Positions 8,245 through 17,125 of a stretch of DNA of 64,000 bases are shown one piece after another. The stretch spans positions 1 through 64,000 of the forward strand of contig CAUJHV010000037.1 in NCBI GenBank assembly GCA_963205115.1, given 5' to 3'. The position numbers and the translations under genes were made by a program. The stretch is from Pseudomonadota bacterium (GTDB lineage: Bacteria > Pseudomonadota > Gammaproteobacteria > Burkholderiales > Burkholderiaceae_C). Each line of letters starts with the position of its first letter. Positions within the stretch are counted from its first letter, which is position 1. The notes below the pieces were generated by a model. The model saw only the letters and a list, made by a program, of their open reading frames with translations, was not told the DNA's origin and made no database searches.

Positions 8245-8799
8245 TCAGATGCCGTCGCCGGCCAGCGATTCGGCCTCGCGGCGGCGGCGTGCCTCGTCGG
8301 CCACCAGATCGGCCTGCAGGTCGCGCGCAAAGGCCGGCCGGGGCTCCAGCGTGTCGCCCTGGTAGTGGCCTGCGAAGAAACGCAGCGCGCGCTGCGCGGC
8401 GTCCAGGCGCTGGTCGGCGCGCAGTTGCACGGCGTCGAAGCCCGTGCGCTGCAGCAGCGGCAGCATGTCGACGAGGACCTCGCCCTTGGCGCGCACCTCG
8501 CCGGCAAAGCGCAGCCGGGCGCGCAGCACGCGGGCCTGCGAGTAGGCGCGGCCGTCGGTCCACTTCGGGAAGTTCAGGGCCACCAGCGACAGCCGCGGCA
8601 GGTCGTCGCGCAGCACGTCGATGTCGGTGTCGTTGGGCACGAGCACGCCCACGTTCAGGCCGACGAGCCAGTGCGCGCGCACGGCATGCCACTGCTCCAG
8701 CGTGAGCAGGCTGTGGTCGCGCGCGGGCGGGTTGACCAGGGGACCGTCTTCGCCTTCGGCGAGGTGCCACAGGTCGTGATGGGGATCGATGAATTTCAT
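8245..8799 (-). CDS. DUF934 family protein, sulfite-reduction associated
   Basis: 184-residue protein of the DUF934 family, regularly found between sulfite reductase and APS reductase genes in proteobacteria and often described as an oxidoreductase involved in sulfite reduction. No catalytic motif or cofactor site is obvious and no enzyme activity is firmly known. The start at ATG 8799 lies 17 bases after the cysI stop, so the two are very probably co-translated. Upstream in-frame sequence belongs to a shadow frame of cysI. Confidence 0.88.
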   Translation of the reverse strand: MKFIDPHHDLWHLAEGEDGPLVNPPARDHSLLTLEQWHAVRAHWLVGLNVGVLVPNDTDIDVLRDDLPRLSLVALNFPKWTDGRAYSQARVLRARLRFAGEVRAKGEVLVDMLPLLQRTGFDAVQLRADQRLDAAQRALRFFAGHYQGDTLEPRPAFARDLQADLVADEARRRREAESLAGDGI

Positions 8800-8816
8800 G
8801 GCGTGCTCACAGCGGG

Positions 8817-10541
8817 TCAGGCGGCCGTGGTCTGGCGGACGGCGTCCGCGGCCTGGCGGAAAGGCTGCACGCCGATGCGGCGCGCGGTGTCGATGAAGCG
8901 CTCGGCCGATGACTGGCGCTGCGCGAGATAGGTCTCGATGACGGCCTCGACTGCATCGGCCACTTCGTCGGCAGCGAAGGACGGGCCGATGACCTTGCCG
9001 GCTACCGATTCGCCGCTGAGCGTGGAGCCGTCGGAGCCGCCCACGGTGACCTGGTACCACTCGGTGCCGTCCTTGTCGACGCCCAGGATGCCGATGTGGC
9101 CGCTGTGGTGGTGGCCGCAGCTGTTGATGCAGCCGCTGATGTGCAGGTCGATGTCGCCGATGTCGGCCAGCGTGTCCAGATCGTCGAAACGTTCGTTCAG
9201 CGCCGCGGCCAGGGGCAGCGAACGGGCGTTGGCCAGCGCGCACAGGTCGCCGCCGGGGCAGGCGATCATGTCGGTCATCAGGCCGATGTTCGGCGTGGCA
9301 AAACCCAGCTCGCGCGCGGCCAGCCACAGCGCGCGCAGCTCGCCGGCCGGCACCCAGGGCAGCAGCAGGTTCTGGTCGTGCGTGACGCGCAGCTCGCCCA
9401 GGCTGAAGCGGTCGGCCAGCTCGGCCGCGGCGGTCATCTGGTCGGCCGTCACGTCGCCCGGCGGCAGGCCCGCGCGCTTGAGCGACAGCGTCACCGCGCG
9501 CAGCCCGGGCAGGCGGTGCGCGTGCACGTTGCGCTCGAGCCAGCGGCGGTAGGCCAGCGGCTGGTCGTGGCCATCGTCGACGACGGCTTCGCGCGCGCTG
9601 GCCGGCAGCACGGGGTCGACGAAGCTGGCCGCCACGCGGTCGAGCTCGGCCTGCGGAATGAGCTGCTCGTGGCCTGACGGGTCGTCGCGCAGGATGGCGG
9701 CGTACTCGGCATTCACGGCGTCGAAGAACTTCTGGCCCTCGGCCTTCACCAGGATCTTGATGCGCGCCTTGTAGAGGTTGTCGCGGCGGCCGTAGCGGTT
9801 GTAGACCCGCACGATGGCCTCGAGGTAGACGAGGATGTGGCGCCAGGGCACGAAGGCCGCGATGCGCTGGGCGATCACGGGCGTGCGGCCCATGCCGCCG
9901 CCGACGAACACCTCGAAACCGACCTCGCCGGAGGCGTCACGCTGCAGCTGCAGGCCGACGTCGTGCCAGCGGATCGCCGCGCGGTCCTCGCGCGCGCCGC
10001 TGACGGCGATCTTGAACTTGCGCGGCAGGAACGCGAATTCCGGGTGCAGCGTGCTCCACTGGCGCAGGATCTCGCAGTAGGGGCGCGGGTCGACCAGCTC
10101 GTCCGCGGCCACGCCGGCCAGCGCGTCGCTGGTGATGTTGCGGATGCAGTTGCCGCTGGTCTGGATGCCGTGCATGTCGACATCGGTCAGCATCTCCATG
10201 ACCTGCGCGGCGCGCGGCAGCGGGATCCAGTTGAACTGCAGGTTCTGGCGCGTCGTGAAGTGGCCGAAGCCGCCGCGCTGCGTGGGCTGGCCGGCGTCCT
10301 GAAGGTCGAACTCGCGTGCGATGCGGGCCAGCGCGCGCAGCTGGCGCGAGGCCAGCTCGCCGTAGGGCACGGCCACGCGCAGCATCGGCGCGTGGCGCTG
10401 CACGTACCAGCCGTTCTGCAGCCGCAGCGCGCGGAAGTCTTCGTCGGGCAGCTCGCCGCGCAGGTGGCGCTCGAGCTGGTCGCGGAACTGCGCGGCGCGG
10501 CTGCGCAGGAACTGGCGGTCGAAATCGGTGTAGGTGTACAT
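8817..10541 (-). CDS. cysI: Assimilatory sulfite reductase, hemoprotein (nitrite/sulfite reductase family)
   Basis: 574-residue siroheme and [4Fe-4S] enzyme reducing sulfite to sulfide. Two ferredoxin-like half domains and two siroheme domains are present. The cluster cysteines are in CPGGDLC and GCINSCGHH in the C-terminal half, and siroheme-contact arginines lie in RGGFGHFTTRQN. No flavoprotein partner (CysJ) is encoded beside it, so electrons likely come from ferredoxin. A ferredoxin and its reductase are encoded about 4 kb downstream on the same strand. Siroheme synthase (CysG) is not in the window. Confidence 0.94.
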   Translation of the reverse strand: MYTYTDFDRQFLRSRAAQFRDQLERHLRGELPDEDFRALRLQNGWYVQRHAPMLRVAVPYGELASRQLRALARIAREFDLQDAGQPTQRGGFGHFTTRQNLQFNWIPLPRAAQVMEMLTDVDMHGIQTSGNCIRNITSDALAGVAADELVDPRPYCEILRQWSTLHPEFAFLPRKFKIAVSGAREDRAAIRWHDVGLQLQRDASGEVGFEVFVGGGMGRTPVIAQRIAAFVPWRHILVYLEAIVRVYNRYGRRDNLYKARIKILVKAEGQKFFDAVNAEYAAILRDDPSGHEQLIPQAELDRVAASFVDPVLPASAREAVVDDGHDQPLAYRRWLERNVHAHRLPGLRAVTLSLKRAGLPPGDVTADQMTAAAELADRFSLGELRVTHDQNLLLPWVPAGELRALWLAARELGFATPNIGLMTDMIACPGGDLCALANARSLPLAAALNERFDDLDTLADIGDIDLHISGCINSCGHHHSGHIGILGVDKDGTEWYQVTVGGSDGSTLSGESVAGKVIGPSFAADEVADAVEAVIETYLAQRQSSAERFIDTARRIGVQPFRQAADAVRQTTAA

Positions 10542-10580
10542 GGGGGCGTTCGTCGCGGACGGGTGTTCAGGGACGGGTAT

Positions 10581-11348
10581 TCAGGAAATGACCTTGACGC
10601 CGGCGGTCAGCAGCGAGGCGCCGAGCAGGCCGCGCACCAGCAGGTCAGGCAGGCGGCGCGTGAGCTGCGCGCCCAGCCAGATGCCCGGCAGCGAGCCCAC
10701 CAGCAGCGCCGCCAGCAAGGCCCACTCCACGTGGCCCAGCGTCGCGTGGCCGATGCCGGCCACGAGCGTCAGCGGCACGGCGTGTGCGATATCGGTGCCC
10801 ACCAGGCGCTGCGCGGGCAGGCGCGGGTGCAGCAGCAGGATCAGCGTGGCGCCCAGGGCGCCGGCGCCAATGGAGCTCAGCGTGACCAGCACGCCCAGCA
10901 GCGCGCCGGCGGCGACGGTCCAGGCAGGTTTGTGCGCGGCCGGCATCCAGCGCTCCAGGCGCAGGCCCAGCGATTGCCAGGCCGTGCGGTAGACGACCAC
11001 GATGGCCGTCAGGATCAGCGCAATGCCCAGCGCCAGCGTCAGCGCCGGTGACCAGCCCTTGTTCAGCCCCAGGCCGTGCATCGCGGCGATGGTGGCAGCC
11101 GCGGCGGGCACGCTGCCCAGCAGCAGTTGGCGCGTGATGCGCCAATCGACATGGCCGTGCCGCGCATGCGCGACGGCCCCGCCGGACTTGGTGACGGCCG
11201 CGAACCACAGATCTGTGCCGATGGCCACCGCCGGCGACAGACGGAAGACGCCCATCAGCAGCGGCGTCATCAGCGAGCCGCCGCCCACGCCGGTCAAGCC
11301 GACGATGAGGCCGACGCCGAATCCGCTCAAAACCGCCAGGCCGTCCAT
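10581..11348 (-). CDS. TauE/SafE family membrane permease, probable sulfite exporter or sulfur-compound transporter
   Basis: 255-residue integral membrane protein with about eight hydrophobic segments. The first carries the Gly-rich LTGVGGGSLMTPLL typical of TauE/SafE proteins, and the pattern recurs around GAGALGATL. Family members move sulfite, sulfoacetate or other small sulfur anions. As the first gene of the cys operon, 39 bases before cysI, it may export excess sulfite or import a sulfur source. Direction and substrate are inferred. Confidence 0.85.
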   Translation of the reverse strand: MDGLAVLSGFGVGLIVGLTGVGGGSLMTPLLMGVFRLSPAVAIGTDLWFAAVTKSGGAVAHARHGHVDWRITRQLLLGSVPAAAATIAAMHGLGLNKGWSPALTLALGIALILTAIVVVYRTAWQSLGLRLERWMPAAHKPAWTVAAGALLGVLVTLSSIGAGALGATLILLLHPRLPAQRLVGTDIAHAVPLTLVAGIGHATLGHVEWALLAALLVGSLPGIWLGAQLTRRLPDLLVRGLLGASLLTAGVKVIS

Positions 11349-11425
11349 GGTCCGTACAAACCCTCTGATTGCAACAGGCGGGACTCTACGGACCGGTTGT
11401 CAGAACGTAAACGACTTTGTCGTGG

Positions 11426-11441
11426 TTTGGTTATAACCAAA
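11426..11441 (-). promoter_or_regulatory. Palindrome upstream of the cys operon, candidate CysB-type operator
   Basis: TTTGGTTATAACCAAA is a perfect 16-bp dyad located 78 bases before the first cys-operon gene, in an AT-rich patch. The central TTATAA half-site pattern resembles LysR-type (CysB/Cbl) recognition. It also contains TATAAC, which could serve as a -10. No cysB gene is in the window. Confidence 0.4.
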
Positions 11442-11518
11442 GTCGAATAACGAATGCGATCGGGCGGGTGGAAGCGCCGAGGCGCCCGGCGGACCCGCCA
11501 CTCGAAAGGTGCGCGGGC

Positions 11519-11551
11519 AAAAGAAAAGGGGCTTGGCGTGAGCCAAGCCCC
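11519..11551 (-). terminator. Rho-independent terminator of the phasin gene
   Basis: A 10-bp perfect stem (11528-11537 with 11542-11551) with a GTGA/TCAC loop is followed on the minus strand by CTTTTCTTTTG. It lies 135 bases past the phasin stop. The stretch between contains no recognisable gene. Confidence 0.85.
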
Positions 11552-11686
11552 CAAAGACCTTCGACAGAGGAGTCTCTATCGGTCTGGAGTCAACGTTCCG
11601 AGAGAGGCGGATGCGGCCTGAGCCGCGTCCGCTTTCTGGTGGAGACGTCTACCAGGGAATTGGTTCCCTGGTAATTACCCGATTGC

Positions 11687-12244
11687 TCAGGCGGCGCGGC
11701 GGCCCTTGGCGGGCTGCTGCGAGGCCTTGACGGCCGTGGCGGTCATCGCTTGGAAGTTGGCTTCGGCGGCGTTCGCGGCTTGCTTGGCAGCCTTCTGCAC
11801 GCTTTCGAAAGCGTTGTTGGCGGCGGCGACAGCGGACTTCACCAGCGTCACGGCGTTTTCCGTGCCGGCGGGGGCGTTCTTGACGGCGCCGTCGACGATC
11901 GCGACGAACTTCTTCTGCGCGTCAGCCATTTGCGTCTCGGCGACCTTGGTCACTTCGGCGCCGGTGGTGGCGGCGATTTCGTACACGCTGCGGCTGTAGG
12001 CGGCGGCCTTTTCGGCGGCGGGCTGCAGCAGGGCCTGTTGCAGGGCCAGCAGTTCTTGCGCGTCCTTGACCGACAGGACGGCCTTGGTGTTGTCAGCGGC
12101 TTCGCTCATGGCGGCCTTGGCGACTTGCAGGTTCAGTTCGACCAGCTTTTCGACGCCGGCGAAAGCCTTTTCGGTCAGACCGAACAGGACTTCGAGGTTG
12201 GCCTTCTGGGCAGCCAGGACTTGCTCGGGGGTCAGGTAGGACAT
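11687..12244 (-). CDS. phaP: Phasin (PHA granule-associated protein)
   Basis: 185-residue Ala-rich, helical phasin of the PhaP family that coats polyhydroxyalkanoate granules. Typical marks are an N-terminal [18 protein letters not shown] segment, heptad-like hydrophobic spacing throughout, and a basic Ala/Lys tail. A strong ribosome site (AAGGAGAT) precedes ATG 12244. It is monocistronic with its own terminator. PhaR-type sites flank its promoter, so it should be derepressed when PHA accumulates. PHA synthase and reductase lie 25 kb away. Confidence 0.95.
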   Translation of the reverse strand: MSYLTPEQVLAAQKANLEVLFGLTEKAFAGVEKLVELNLQVAKAAMSEAADNTKAVLSVKDAQELLALQQALLQPAAEKAAAYSRSVYEIAATTGAEVTKVAETQMADAQKKFVAIVDGAVKNAPAGTENAVTLVKSAVAAANNAFESVQKAAKQAANAAEANFQAMTATAVKASQQPAKGRRAA

Positions 12245-12285
12245 GGAAATCTCCTTGAGGATGGTGGTAGGGCCGGGAACATCAT

Positions 12286-12360
12286 TGCTGCACTGCAGCA
12301 TGAAACGAAGTATAGGGTTCCCATGGGGGATTGCAAGATGTTTTTGCTGCATTGCAGCAA
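12286..12360 (-). promoter_or_regulatory. phaP promoter flanked by two PhaR-type operators
   Basis: Two dyads match the PhaR consensus CTGC-N3-GCAG exactly: CTGCACTGCAG at 12288-12298 (extended dyad 12286-12300) and CTGCATTGCAG at 12347-12357 (extended dyad 12344-12360). Between them, minus-strand TTGCAA (12331-12336) and TATACT (12309-12314) form a -35/-10 pair with a 16-bp spacer. One operator covers the likely start site and the other sits just upstream of -35, a layout that suits repression, possibly with looping. Confidence 0.75.
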
Positions 12361-12390
12361 TCTAGATACGCCTTTCTAGAATCCGCGCCG

Positions 12391-13356
12391 ATGCGCGCCT
12401 TTCACGCCGACCAGTTCGTCTTGCCGCTGCCGGCCGGGCACAGCTTTCCGATGACCAAATACCGGCTGCTGCGCGAGGCCGTGCAGGCGCAGCCGGACGG
12501 CATCCAGGTGATGGAAGCACCCGCCGCCACAGAGGGCGAACTGGCCCTGGTGCACGAGCCCGCGTGGATCGACGCGGTGGTGCAGGGCACGACCAGCGCG
12601 GCGCAGCAGCGCGAGATCGGCTTCCCGTGGTCGCCGCAGATGGTCGAGCGCGCGCAGCGCTCCGTGGGCGCCACCATCGCCGCGGCGCGCAGTGCCTTGT
12701 TCGACGGCGAAGGCGTGGCGGCCAACCTGGCCGGCGGTACGCACCACGCCTATGCACACAAGGGTTCGGGCTACTGCGTGTTCAACGACGTGGCGGTGGC
12801 CGCGCGCCTGATGCAGGCCGAGTGGCACCGCGGCCACGTGCGCCGCGTGGCGTCGGCGATGGGGCTGCGCGTGATCGTCATCGACCTGGACGTGCACCAG
12901 GGCAACGGCACGGCGGCCATCTTTCGTGACGACCCCAGCGTCTTCACGCTGTCCTTGCACGGCGCGAAGAACTTCCCTTTCCGCAAGGAGCCCGGCGATC
13001 TGGACGTGGATTTGCCCGACGGCTGCGGCGACGCGGACTATCTCGACGCACTGGACCGCGCGCTGGCCGAGGCCCACACACGCCTGGCATCCGCGCCGCC
13101 GGGTCTGGCCTTCTATCTGGCCGGCGCCGACCCGCACGAAGGCGACCGGCTCGGCCGGCTGAAGCTCACGTTCGATGGCCTGGCCGCACGCGACCAGCGC
13201 GTGCTGGACTGGCTGCGCGAGCGCCGCATCCCGGTGGCCTTGTCGATGGCCGGCGGTTATGGGCACGAGCTGTCCCGCACCGTGGCCATTCATCGCCGCA
13301 CGCTCGCGCTGGCCTGCGAAGCCTGGCGCGCCTGGCGGGCAGAATCGGCGACCTGA
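12391..13356 (+). CDS. Histone deacetylase-like amidohydrolase (HDAC / acetoin-utilisation family)
   Basis: 321-residue zinc amidohydrolase of the arginase/deacetylase fold. Signatures include [16 protein letters not shown] (catalytic His pair), [12 protein letters not shown] (zinc-binding Asp and His) and a C-terminal GGYGHELS with the transition-state Tyr. Bacterial members deacetylate polyamines or small acetylated compounds, or act on proteins; the substrate here is unknown. Start: the ATG at 12391 gives the family N-terminus MRAFHADQF; a longer frame would run back through the phaP operator. It probably shares the divergent control region with phaP, so the upstream PhaR-type site could affect it too. 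Confidence 0.93.
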   Translation: MRAFHADQFVLPLPAGHSFPMTKYRLLREAVQAQPDGIQVMEAPAATEGELALVHEPAWIDAVVQGTTSAAQQREIGFPWSPQMVERAQRSVGATIAAARSALFDGEGVAANLAGGTHHAYAHKGSGYCVFNDVAVAARLMQAEWHRGHVRRVASAMGLRVIVIDLDVHQGNGTAAIFRDDPSVFTLSLHGAKNFPFRKEPGDLDVDLPDGCGDADYLDALDRALAEAHTRLASAPPGLAFYLAGADPHEGDRLGRLKLTFDGLAARDQRVLDWLRERRIPVALSMAGGYGHELSRTVAIHRRTLALACEAWRAWRAESAT

Positions 13357-13378
13357 TCCACGACCCCACGGTGTCCGC

Positions 13379-13822
13379 TTGAGTGCCCGTCCCACCGCGC
13401 GTCCGCGCGACCATTTCGCCTGCTTCCAGACCATCGACACCCGGTGGATGGACAACGACGTCTACGGCCACGTCAACAACGTCGTCTATTACAGCTACTT
13501 CGATACGGCGGTGAACCGCTACCTGATCGAAGCCGGTGCGCTGGACATCCACGCCGGCGCGGTCATCGGCCTGGTCGTCGAGACGCAGTGCCACTATTTC
13601 GAGCCGCTGGCCTTTCCGCAGCGCATCGACGCCGGTCTGCGCGTGGCACACCAGGGGCGATCCAGCGTGCGCTACGAGGTCGGCCTGTTCGCACAAGGTG
13701 CGCCGATGACGGCGGCCTGCGGGCACTTCGTCCACGTCTATGTCGACCGCCAGACGCGGCGACCCACCGCGCTGCCTGCGGCCCTGCAGGCAGCACTCCA
13801 ACCCCTTCACACGAGCGCATGA
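13379..13822 (+). CDS. Acyl-CoA thioesterase, 4-hydroxybenzoyl-CoA thioesterase type (hotdog fold)
   Basis: About 147 residues with the hotdog-fold signature [19 protein letters not shown] near the N-terminus, where the Asp/Asn-His region carries the catalytic acid. It is expected to hydrolyse acyl-CoA thioesters. The start is chosen as TTG 13379, 22 bases after the HDAC gene stop, because no ATG or GTG lies in frame before the conserved block except far upstream inside the previous gene. Its stop overlaps the next start (ATGA), so it is co-translated with the nitroreductase. Confidence 0.85.
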   Translation: MSARPTARPRDHFACFQTIDTRWMDNDVYGHVNNVVYYSYFDTAVNRYLIEAGALDIHAGAVIGLVVETQCHYFEPLAFPQRIDAGLRVAHQGRSSVRYEVGLFAQGAPMTAACGHFVHVYVDRQTRRPTALPAALQAALQPLHTSA

Positions 13823-14517
13823 CCATCACTGCCCAGACCACCGCCGCTGTCGATGCGGCCATCACCTCCCGCCGTTCGATCCGCGCCTTCCTGCCCCGGC
13901 CGGTGCCGCGGGAGATGCTGGAAGAACTCCTGCAGGTGGCCGCGCGCGCGCCCTCGGGCACGAACACGCAGCCCTGGAATGTGTATGTGCTGACGGGTGC
14001 GGCGCGCGAGGGGCTGTCGCAGAAGATCGGCGCGGCCTTCGACGACCCGGAACAGGCCAGGCAGCACACCGAGGAGTACGCCTACTACCCGCAGGAGTGG
14101 CGCAGCCCCTTCGTCGACCGCCGCCGCAAGGTCGGCTGGGACTTGTATTCGCTGCTGGGCATCGGCAAGGCCGACAAGGCGCGCATGCACGTGCAGCACC
14201 GGCGCAACTACGAATTCTTCGGCGCGCCGGTGGGCCTGATCTTCACGATCGACCGCGTGATGCAGCAGGGCAGCTGGCTGGACTACGGCATGTTCCTGCA
14301 GAGCGTGATGGTGGCGGCGCGCGCGCGCGGGCTGGACACGTGTCCGCAGGCGGCCTTCACGCCCTTCCACCGCATCATCCGCGAGCACCTGCAGCTGCCG
14401 GAACAGGAGATGGTGGTCTGCGGCATGTCGCTGGGTTATGCCGATCCGGACGCAATTGAAAATTCGCTGGTCACCGAGCGCGAGCCGGTCTCTGGTTTCA
14501 CCCGTTTCGTCGAATAG
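13819..14517 (+). CDS. Nitroreductase family FMN oxidoreductase
   Basis: 232-residue protein of the nitroreductase fold. The N-terminal [18 protein letters not shown] motif binds the FMN phosphate, and [13 protein letters not shown] follows. A C-terminal GYADPDA segment is typical. These enzymes use NAD(P)H to reduce nitroaromatics, quinones or enones; the physiological substrate is unknown. It is translationally coupled to the thioesterase through a four-base overlap and is the last gene of the three-gene cluster. Confidence 0.92.
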   Translation: MTITAQTTAAVDAAITSRRSIRAFLPRPVPREMLEELLQVAARAPSGTNTQPWNVYVLTGAAREGLSQKIGAAFDDPEQARQHTEEYAYYPQEWRSPFVDRRRKVGWDLYSLLGIGKADKARMHVQHRRNYEFFGAPVGLIFTIDRVMQQGSWLDYGMFLQSVMVAARARGLDTCPQAAFTPFHRIIREHLQLPEQEMVVCGMSLGYADPDAIENSLVTEREPVSGFTRFVE

Positions 14518-14608
14518 CGCGGGCCGGCTGTATGTGAGCCGCGGCGGGGCCGGGGCCTAGGGTCGCACCGCAAGCGGCCGGGGGCATCGGCTCCCTAGAA
14601 TCGATCGA

Positions 14609-14653
14609 CCCTCGCCGGGGTTCTGCCCGGCGCACCACGACATGCGCCGGGCA
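14609..14653 (+). promoter_or_regulatory. Structured leader upstream of the ion-transporter gene
   Basis: A small GACCC/GGGTT hairpin near 14608-14622 is followed by a perfect 11-bp stem (14624-14634 with 14643-14653) closing an eight-base loop. About 50 more bases, including GTCCTACAAGAAGG, precede the ribosome site (GAGGAG) of the next gene. The hairpin has no T tract and lies 200 bases after the previous stop. It looks like a folded 5' leader and possibly a riboswitch; I cannot assign a class by eye. Confidence 0.45.
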
Positions 14654-14720
14654 GACACGGCGTCCTACAAGAAGGCGGGCAGCCGGCAGGTCGGCCACCG
14701 CCACACGACGCGAGGAGACC

Positions 14721-16088
14721 ATGCGCCTACCGACCGGCCGACCGGCCCTTTCCCTCCTGGCCGTCCTGGCGTGCGCATGGCCAGGCCTGGCGTGGTCGGC
14801 CAGCGGCGGCTTTGCCGGCCCGGCCATCGGTCCCGTGCCGCTGGAATTCATCCTCTTCGCCTGCGTGCTGGCCGGCGTGGCGCTCTTCCACCACCACACG
14901 CTGGCTGTTGCCGTGAGCGGTGCGGTGGTGATCTCGCTCTACAAGATCGTCTTCTCGCCGTTCAAGACCGGCGCCGGCCTGGCCGGCTGGGCGGCGCACC
15001 TGGGCCACGAGTGGGTCATCCTGAGCAACCTGTTGCTGCTGCTGCTGGGCTTCGCGCTGCTGGCCGACCTGTTCGAGAAGAGCGAGGTGCCGGCCGTCCT
15101 GCCGAAATTCCTGCCCGACGACTGGAAGGGCGGCTTCGTGCTGCTGCTGCTGGTCTTCGTGCTGTCGAGCTTCCTGGACAACATCGCCGCGGCCATGATC
15201 GGCGGCGCCATCGCGCACACCGTCTTCAGGGGCAAGGTGCACATCGGCTATCTGGCCGGCATCGTCGCGGCCTCCAACGCGGGCGGTGCGGGCAGCGTGG
15301 TGGGCGACACCACGACCACGATGATGTGGATCGCCGGCATCTCGCCGCTGGAGGTGCTGGAGGCGTTCATCGCTTCCGGCGTCGCGGTGGTGATCTGCGG
15401 CATTCCGGCCTCGCTGCAACAACACCGGTATTCGCCCATCCAGAAGGACGCGGCCGAAGGTGCGCATATCGACTGGGCGCGCGTGGGCATCGTGGCCTTC
15501 ATCCTCGTGGCGGCCATCGTCGTCAACGTGCTGGTCAATACACGCTTCAACGCGGTCAGCGATGCCTTCCCGTTCCTGGGCGCGGCCGTGTGGGGAGCCA
15601 TCCTGATGAGCACGGCGATCCGCCAGCCCACCTGGAGCCTGCTGCCCGGGGCGCTTCGCGGTTCGATCTTCCTGCTCAGCCTGGTGCTGTGCGCCTCGAT
15701 GATGCCGGTGGAGCAGCTGCCCGCGGCGTCGTGGCAGACGGCCTTCGGCCTGGGTTTCCTGTCCGCGGTCTTCGACAACATCCCCCTCACCGCGCTGGCC
15801 ATCAAGCAGGGCGGCTACGACTGGGGCTTTCTGGCCTTTGCGGTGGGCTTCGGCGGCTCGATGCTGTGGTTCGGCTCGTCGGCCGGCGTGGCCTTGTCGA
15901 ACATGTACCCCGAAGCGCGCTCGGCCGGCTTGTGGCTGCGCCACGGCTGGCACGTGGCGCTGGCCTATGTCGTCGGCTACTTCGTGATGCTGTCGCTGAT
16001 CGGCTTCCACCCCGGCAGCCAGCCGCGTGGCATCACGGCGCCCGCATCGACGCCGCCGGCGGCCGTTGCACCGGCGGCCACCTCCTGA
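14721..16088 (+). CDS. Ion-transporter superfamily permease (NhaD/citrate-transporter-like)
   Basis: 455-residue polytopic membrane protein with an N-terminal signal-like segment and about twelve hydrophobic spans. Duplicated motifs SSFLDNIAAAMIGG and SAVFDNIPLTALAIK, plus SNAGGAGSVVGDTTTTMMW, are the re-entrant-loop signatures of the IT superfamily. That superfamily contains NhaD Na+/H+ antiporters, ArsB and citrate carriers. The two DN motifs resemble NhaD most. Start: the ATG at 14721 has GAGGAG upstream. The next gene follows after ten bases. Substrate is uncertain; a sodium or lithium role would agree with a structured leader. Confidence 0.8.
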   Translation: MRLPTGRPALSLLAVLACAWPGLAWSASGGFAGPAIGPVPLEFILFACVLAGVALFHHHTLAVAVSGAVVISLYKIVFSPFKTGAGLAGWAAHLGHEWVILSNLLLLLLGFALLADLFEKSEVPAVLPKFLPDDWKGGFVLLLLVFVLSSFLDNIAAAMIGGAIAHTVFRGKVHIGYLAGIVAASNAGGAGSVVGDTTTTMMWIAGISPLEVLEAFIASGVAVVICGIPASLQQHRYSPIQKDAAEGAHIDWARVGIVAFILVAAIVVNVLVNTRFNAVSDAFPFLGAAVWGAILMSTAIRQPTWSLLPGALRGSIFLLSLVLCASMMPVEQLPAASWQTAFGLGFLSAVFDNIPLTALAIKQGGYDWGFLAFAVGFGGSMLWFGSSAGVALSNMYPEARSAGLWLRHGWHVALAYVVGYFVMLSLIGFHPGSQPRGITAPASTPPAAVAPAATS

Positions 16089-16098
16089 GGACACTCCC

Positions 16099-17094
16099 GT
16101 GAAGCTGCCGAAGATCCTGGTCGCACGCGCCGTCTTTCCCGAGACGGTGGCGCGCCTGCGCACGCATTTCGAAGTCGAGGACAACCCGAGCGACACCGTG
16201 TTCGATGCCGCCGAGCTGAGCCGGCGCCTGCAGGGCAAGGTGGGCGCCTTCACCACCGGCAGCGAGCGCATCGATGCCGCGCTGCTGGACGCCCACCCGC
16301 AGCTGCGCGTAGTGGCCAACATGGCCGTGGGCTACAACAATTTCGACATTCCCGCCTGCACTGCGCGCGGCGTGCTGGCCACGAATACGCCCGACGTGCT
16401 GACCGAGACCACGGCCGATTTCGGCTTCGCGCTGATGATGGCCACGGCGCGCCGCATGGCCGAATCCGAGGCCTTCCTGCGCCGCGGCGAGTGGACGAAG
16501 TGGACCTACGACATGTTCACCGGCAGCGATGTGCACGGCTCGACGCTGGGCATTCTGGGCATGGGGCGCATCGGCCAGGGCGTCGCGCGGCGCGGCGCGC
16601 TGGGCTTCGGCATGCGCGTGATTTATCACAACCGCAGCCGGCTGCTTCCCGAGCAGGAAGCGCCCATCGGCGCGCGCTACGTCGACAAGGCCACGCTGCT
16701 GCGCGAGGCCGACCACCTGGTGCTGGTGTTGCCGTATTCGGCGTCCAGCCACCACGCCATCGGCGCGGCCGAACTGGCGGCGATGAAGCCCACGGCCACG
16801 CTGACCAACATCGCACGTGGCGGCATCGTCGACGACGCGGCATTGGCGCAGGCACTGCGCGAGCGCCGCATCGCGGCCGCGGGCCTGGACGTGTTCGAGG
16901 GCGAGCCACGAGTGCACCCCGATCTGCTGACGCTGCCCAACGTCGTGCTCACCCCGCACATCGCCAGCGCCAGCGTGGCCACGCGCCGCGCGATGGCCGA
17001 ACTGGCGGCGGACAACCTGATTGCCGCGCTGACCGGCGGCGTCCCGCCCACGCCCATCAACCCGGAAGTGCTGGCGCAAAAGGGCGCCGCATAG
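16099..17094 (+). CDS. D-2-hydroxyacid dehydrogenase, glyoxylate/hydroxypyruvate reductase type
   Basis: 331-residue NAD(P)-dependent dehydrogenase of the D-isomer-specific family. The Rossmann motif is GMGRIGQGVARRG near residue 155. The catalytic set is visible as Arg in NIARGGIVDD, Glu in DVFEGEP and His in PHIASAS. This subgroup reduces glyoxylate or hydroxypyruvate to glycolate or D-glycerate. Start: GTG 16099, ten bases after the transporter stop, matches the family N-terminus. An upstream ATG would lie inside the previous gene and add 24 Arg/Pro-rich residues. Confidence 0.92.
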   Translation: MKLPKILVARAVFPETVARLRTHFEVEDNPSDTVFDAAELSRRLQGKVGAFTTGSERIDAALLDAHPQLRVVANMAVGYNNFDIPACTARGVLATNTPDVLTETTADFGFALMMATARRMAESEAFLRRGEWTKWTYDMFTGSDVHGSTLGILGMGRIGQGVARRGALGFGMRVIYHNRSRLLPEQEAPIGARYVDKATLLREADHLVLVLPYSASSHHAIGAAELAAMKPTATLTNIARGGIVDDAALAQALRERRIAAAGLDVFEGEPRVHPDLLTLPNVVLTPHIASASVATRRAMAELAADNLIAALTGGVPPTPINPEVLAQKGAA

Positions 17095-17125
17095 GACGTG
17101 CCGGCCGGGCGGCGACAATGACCCG

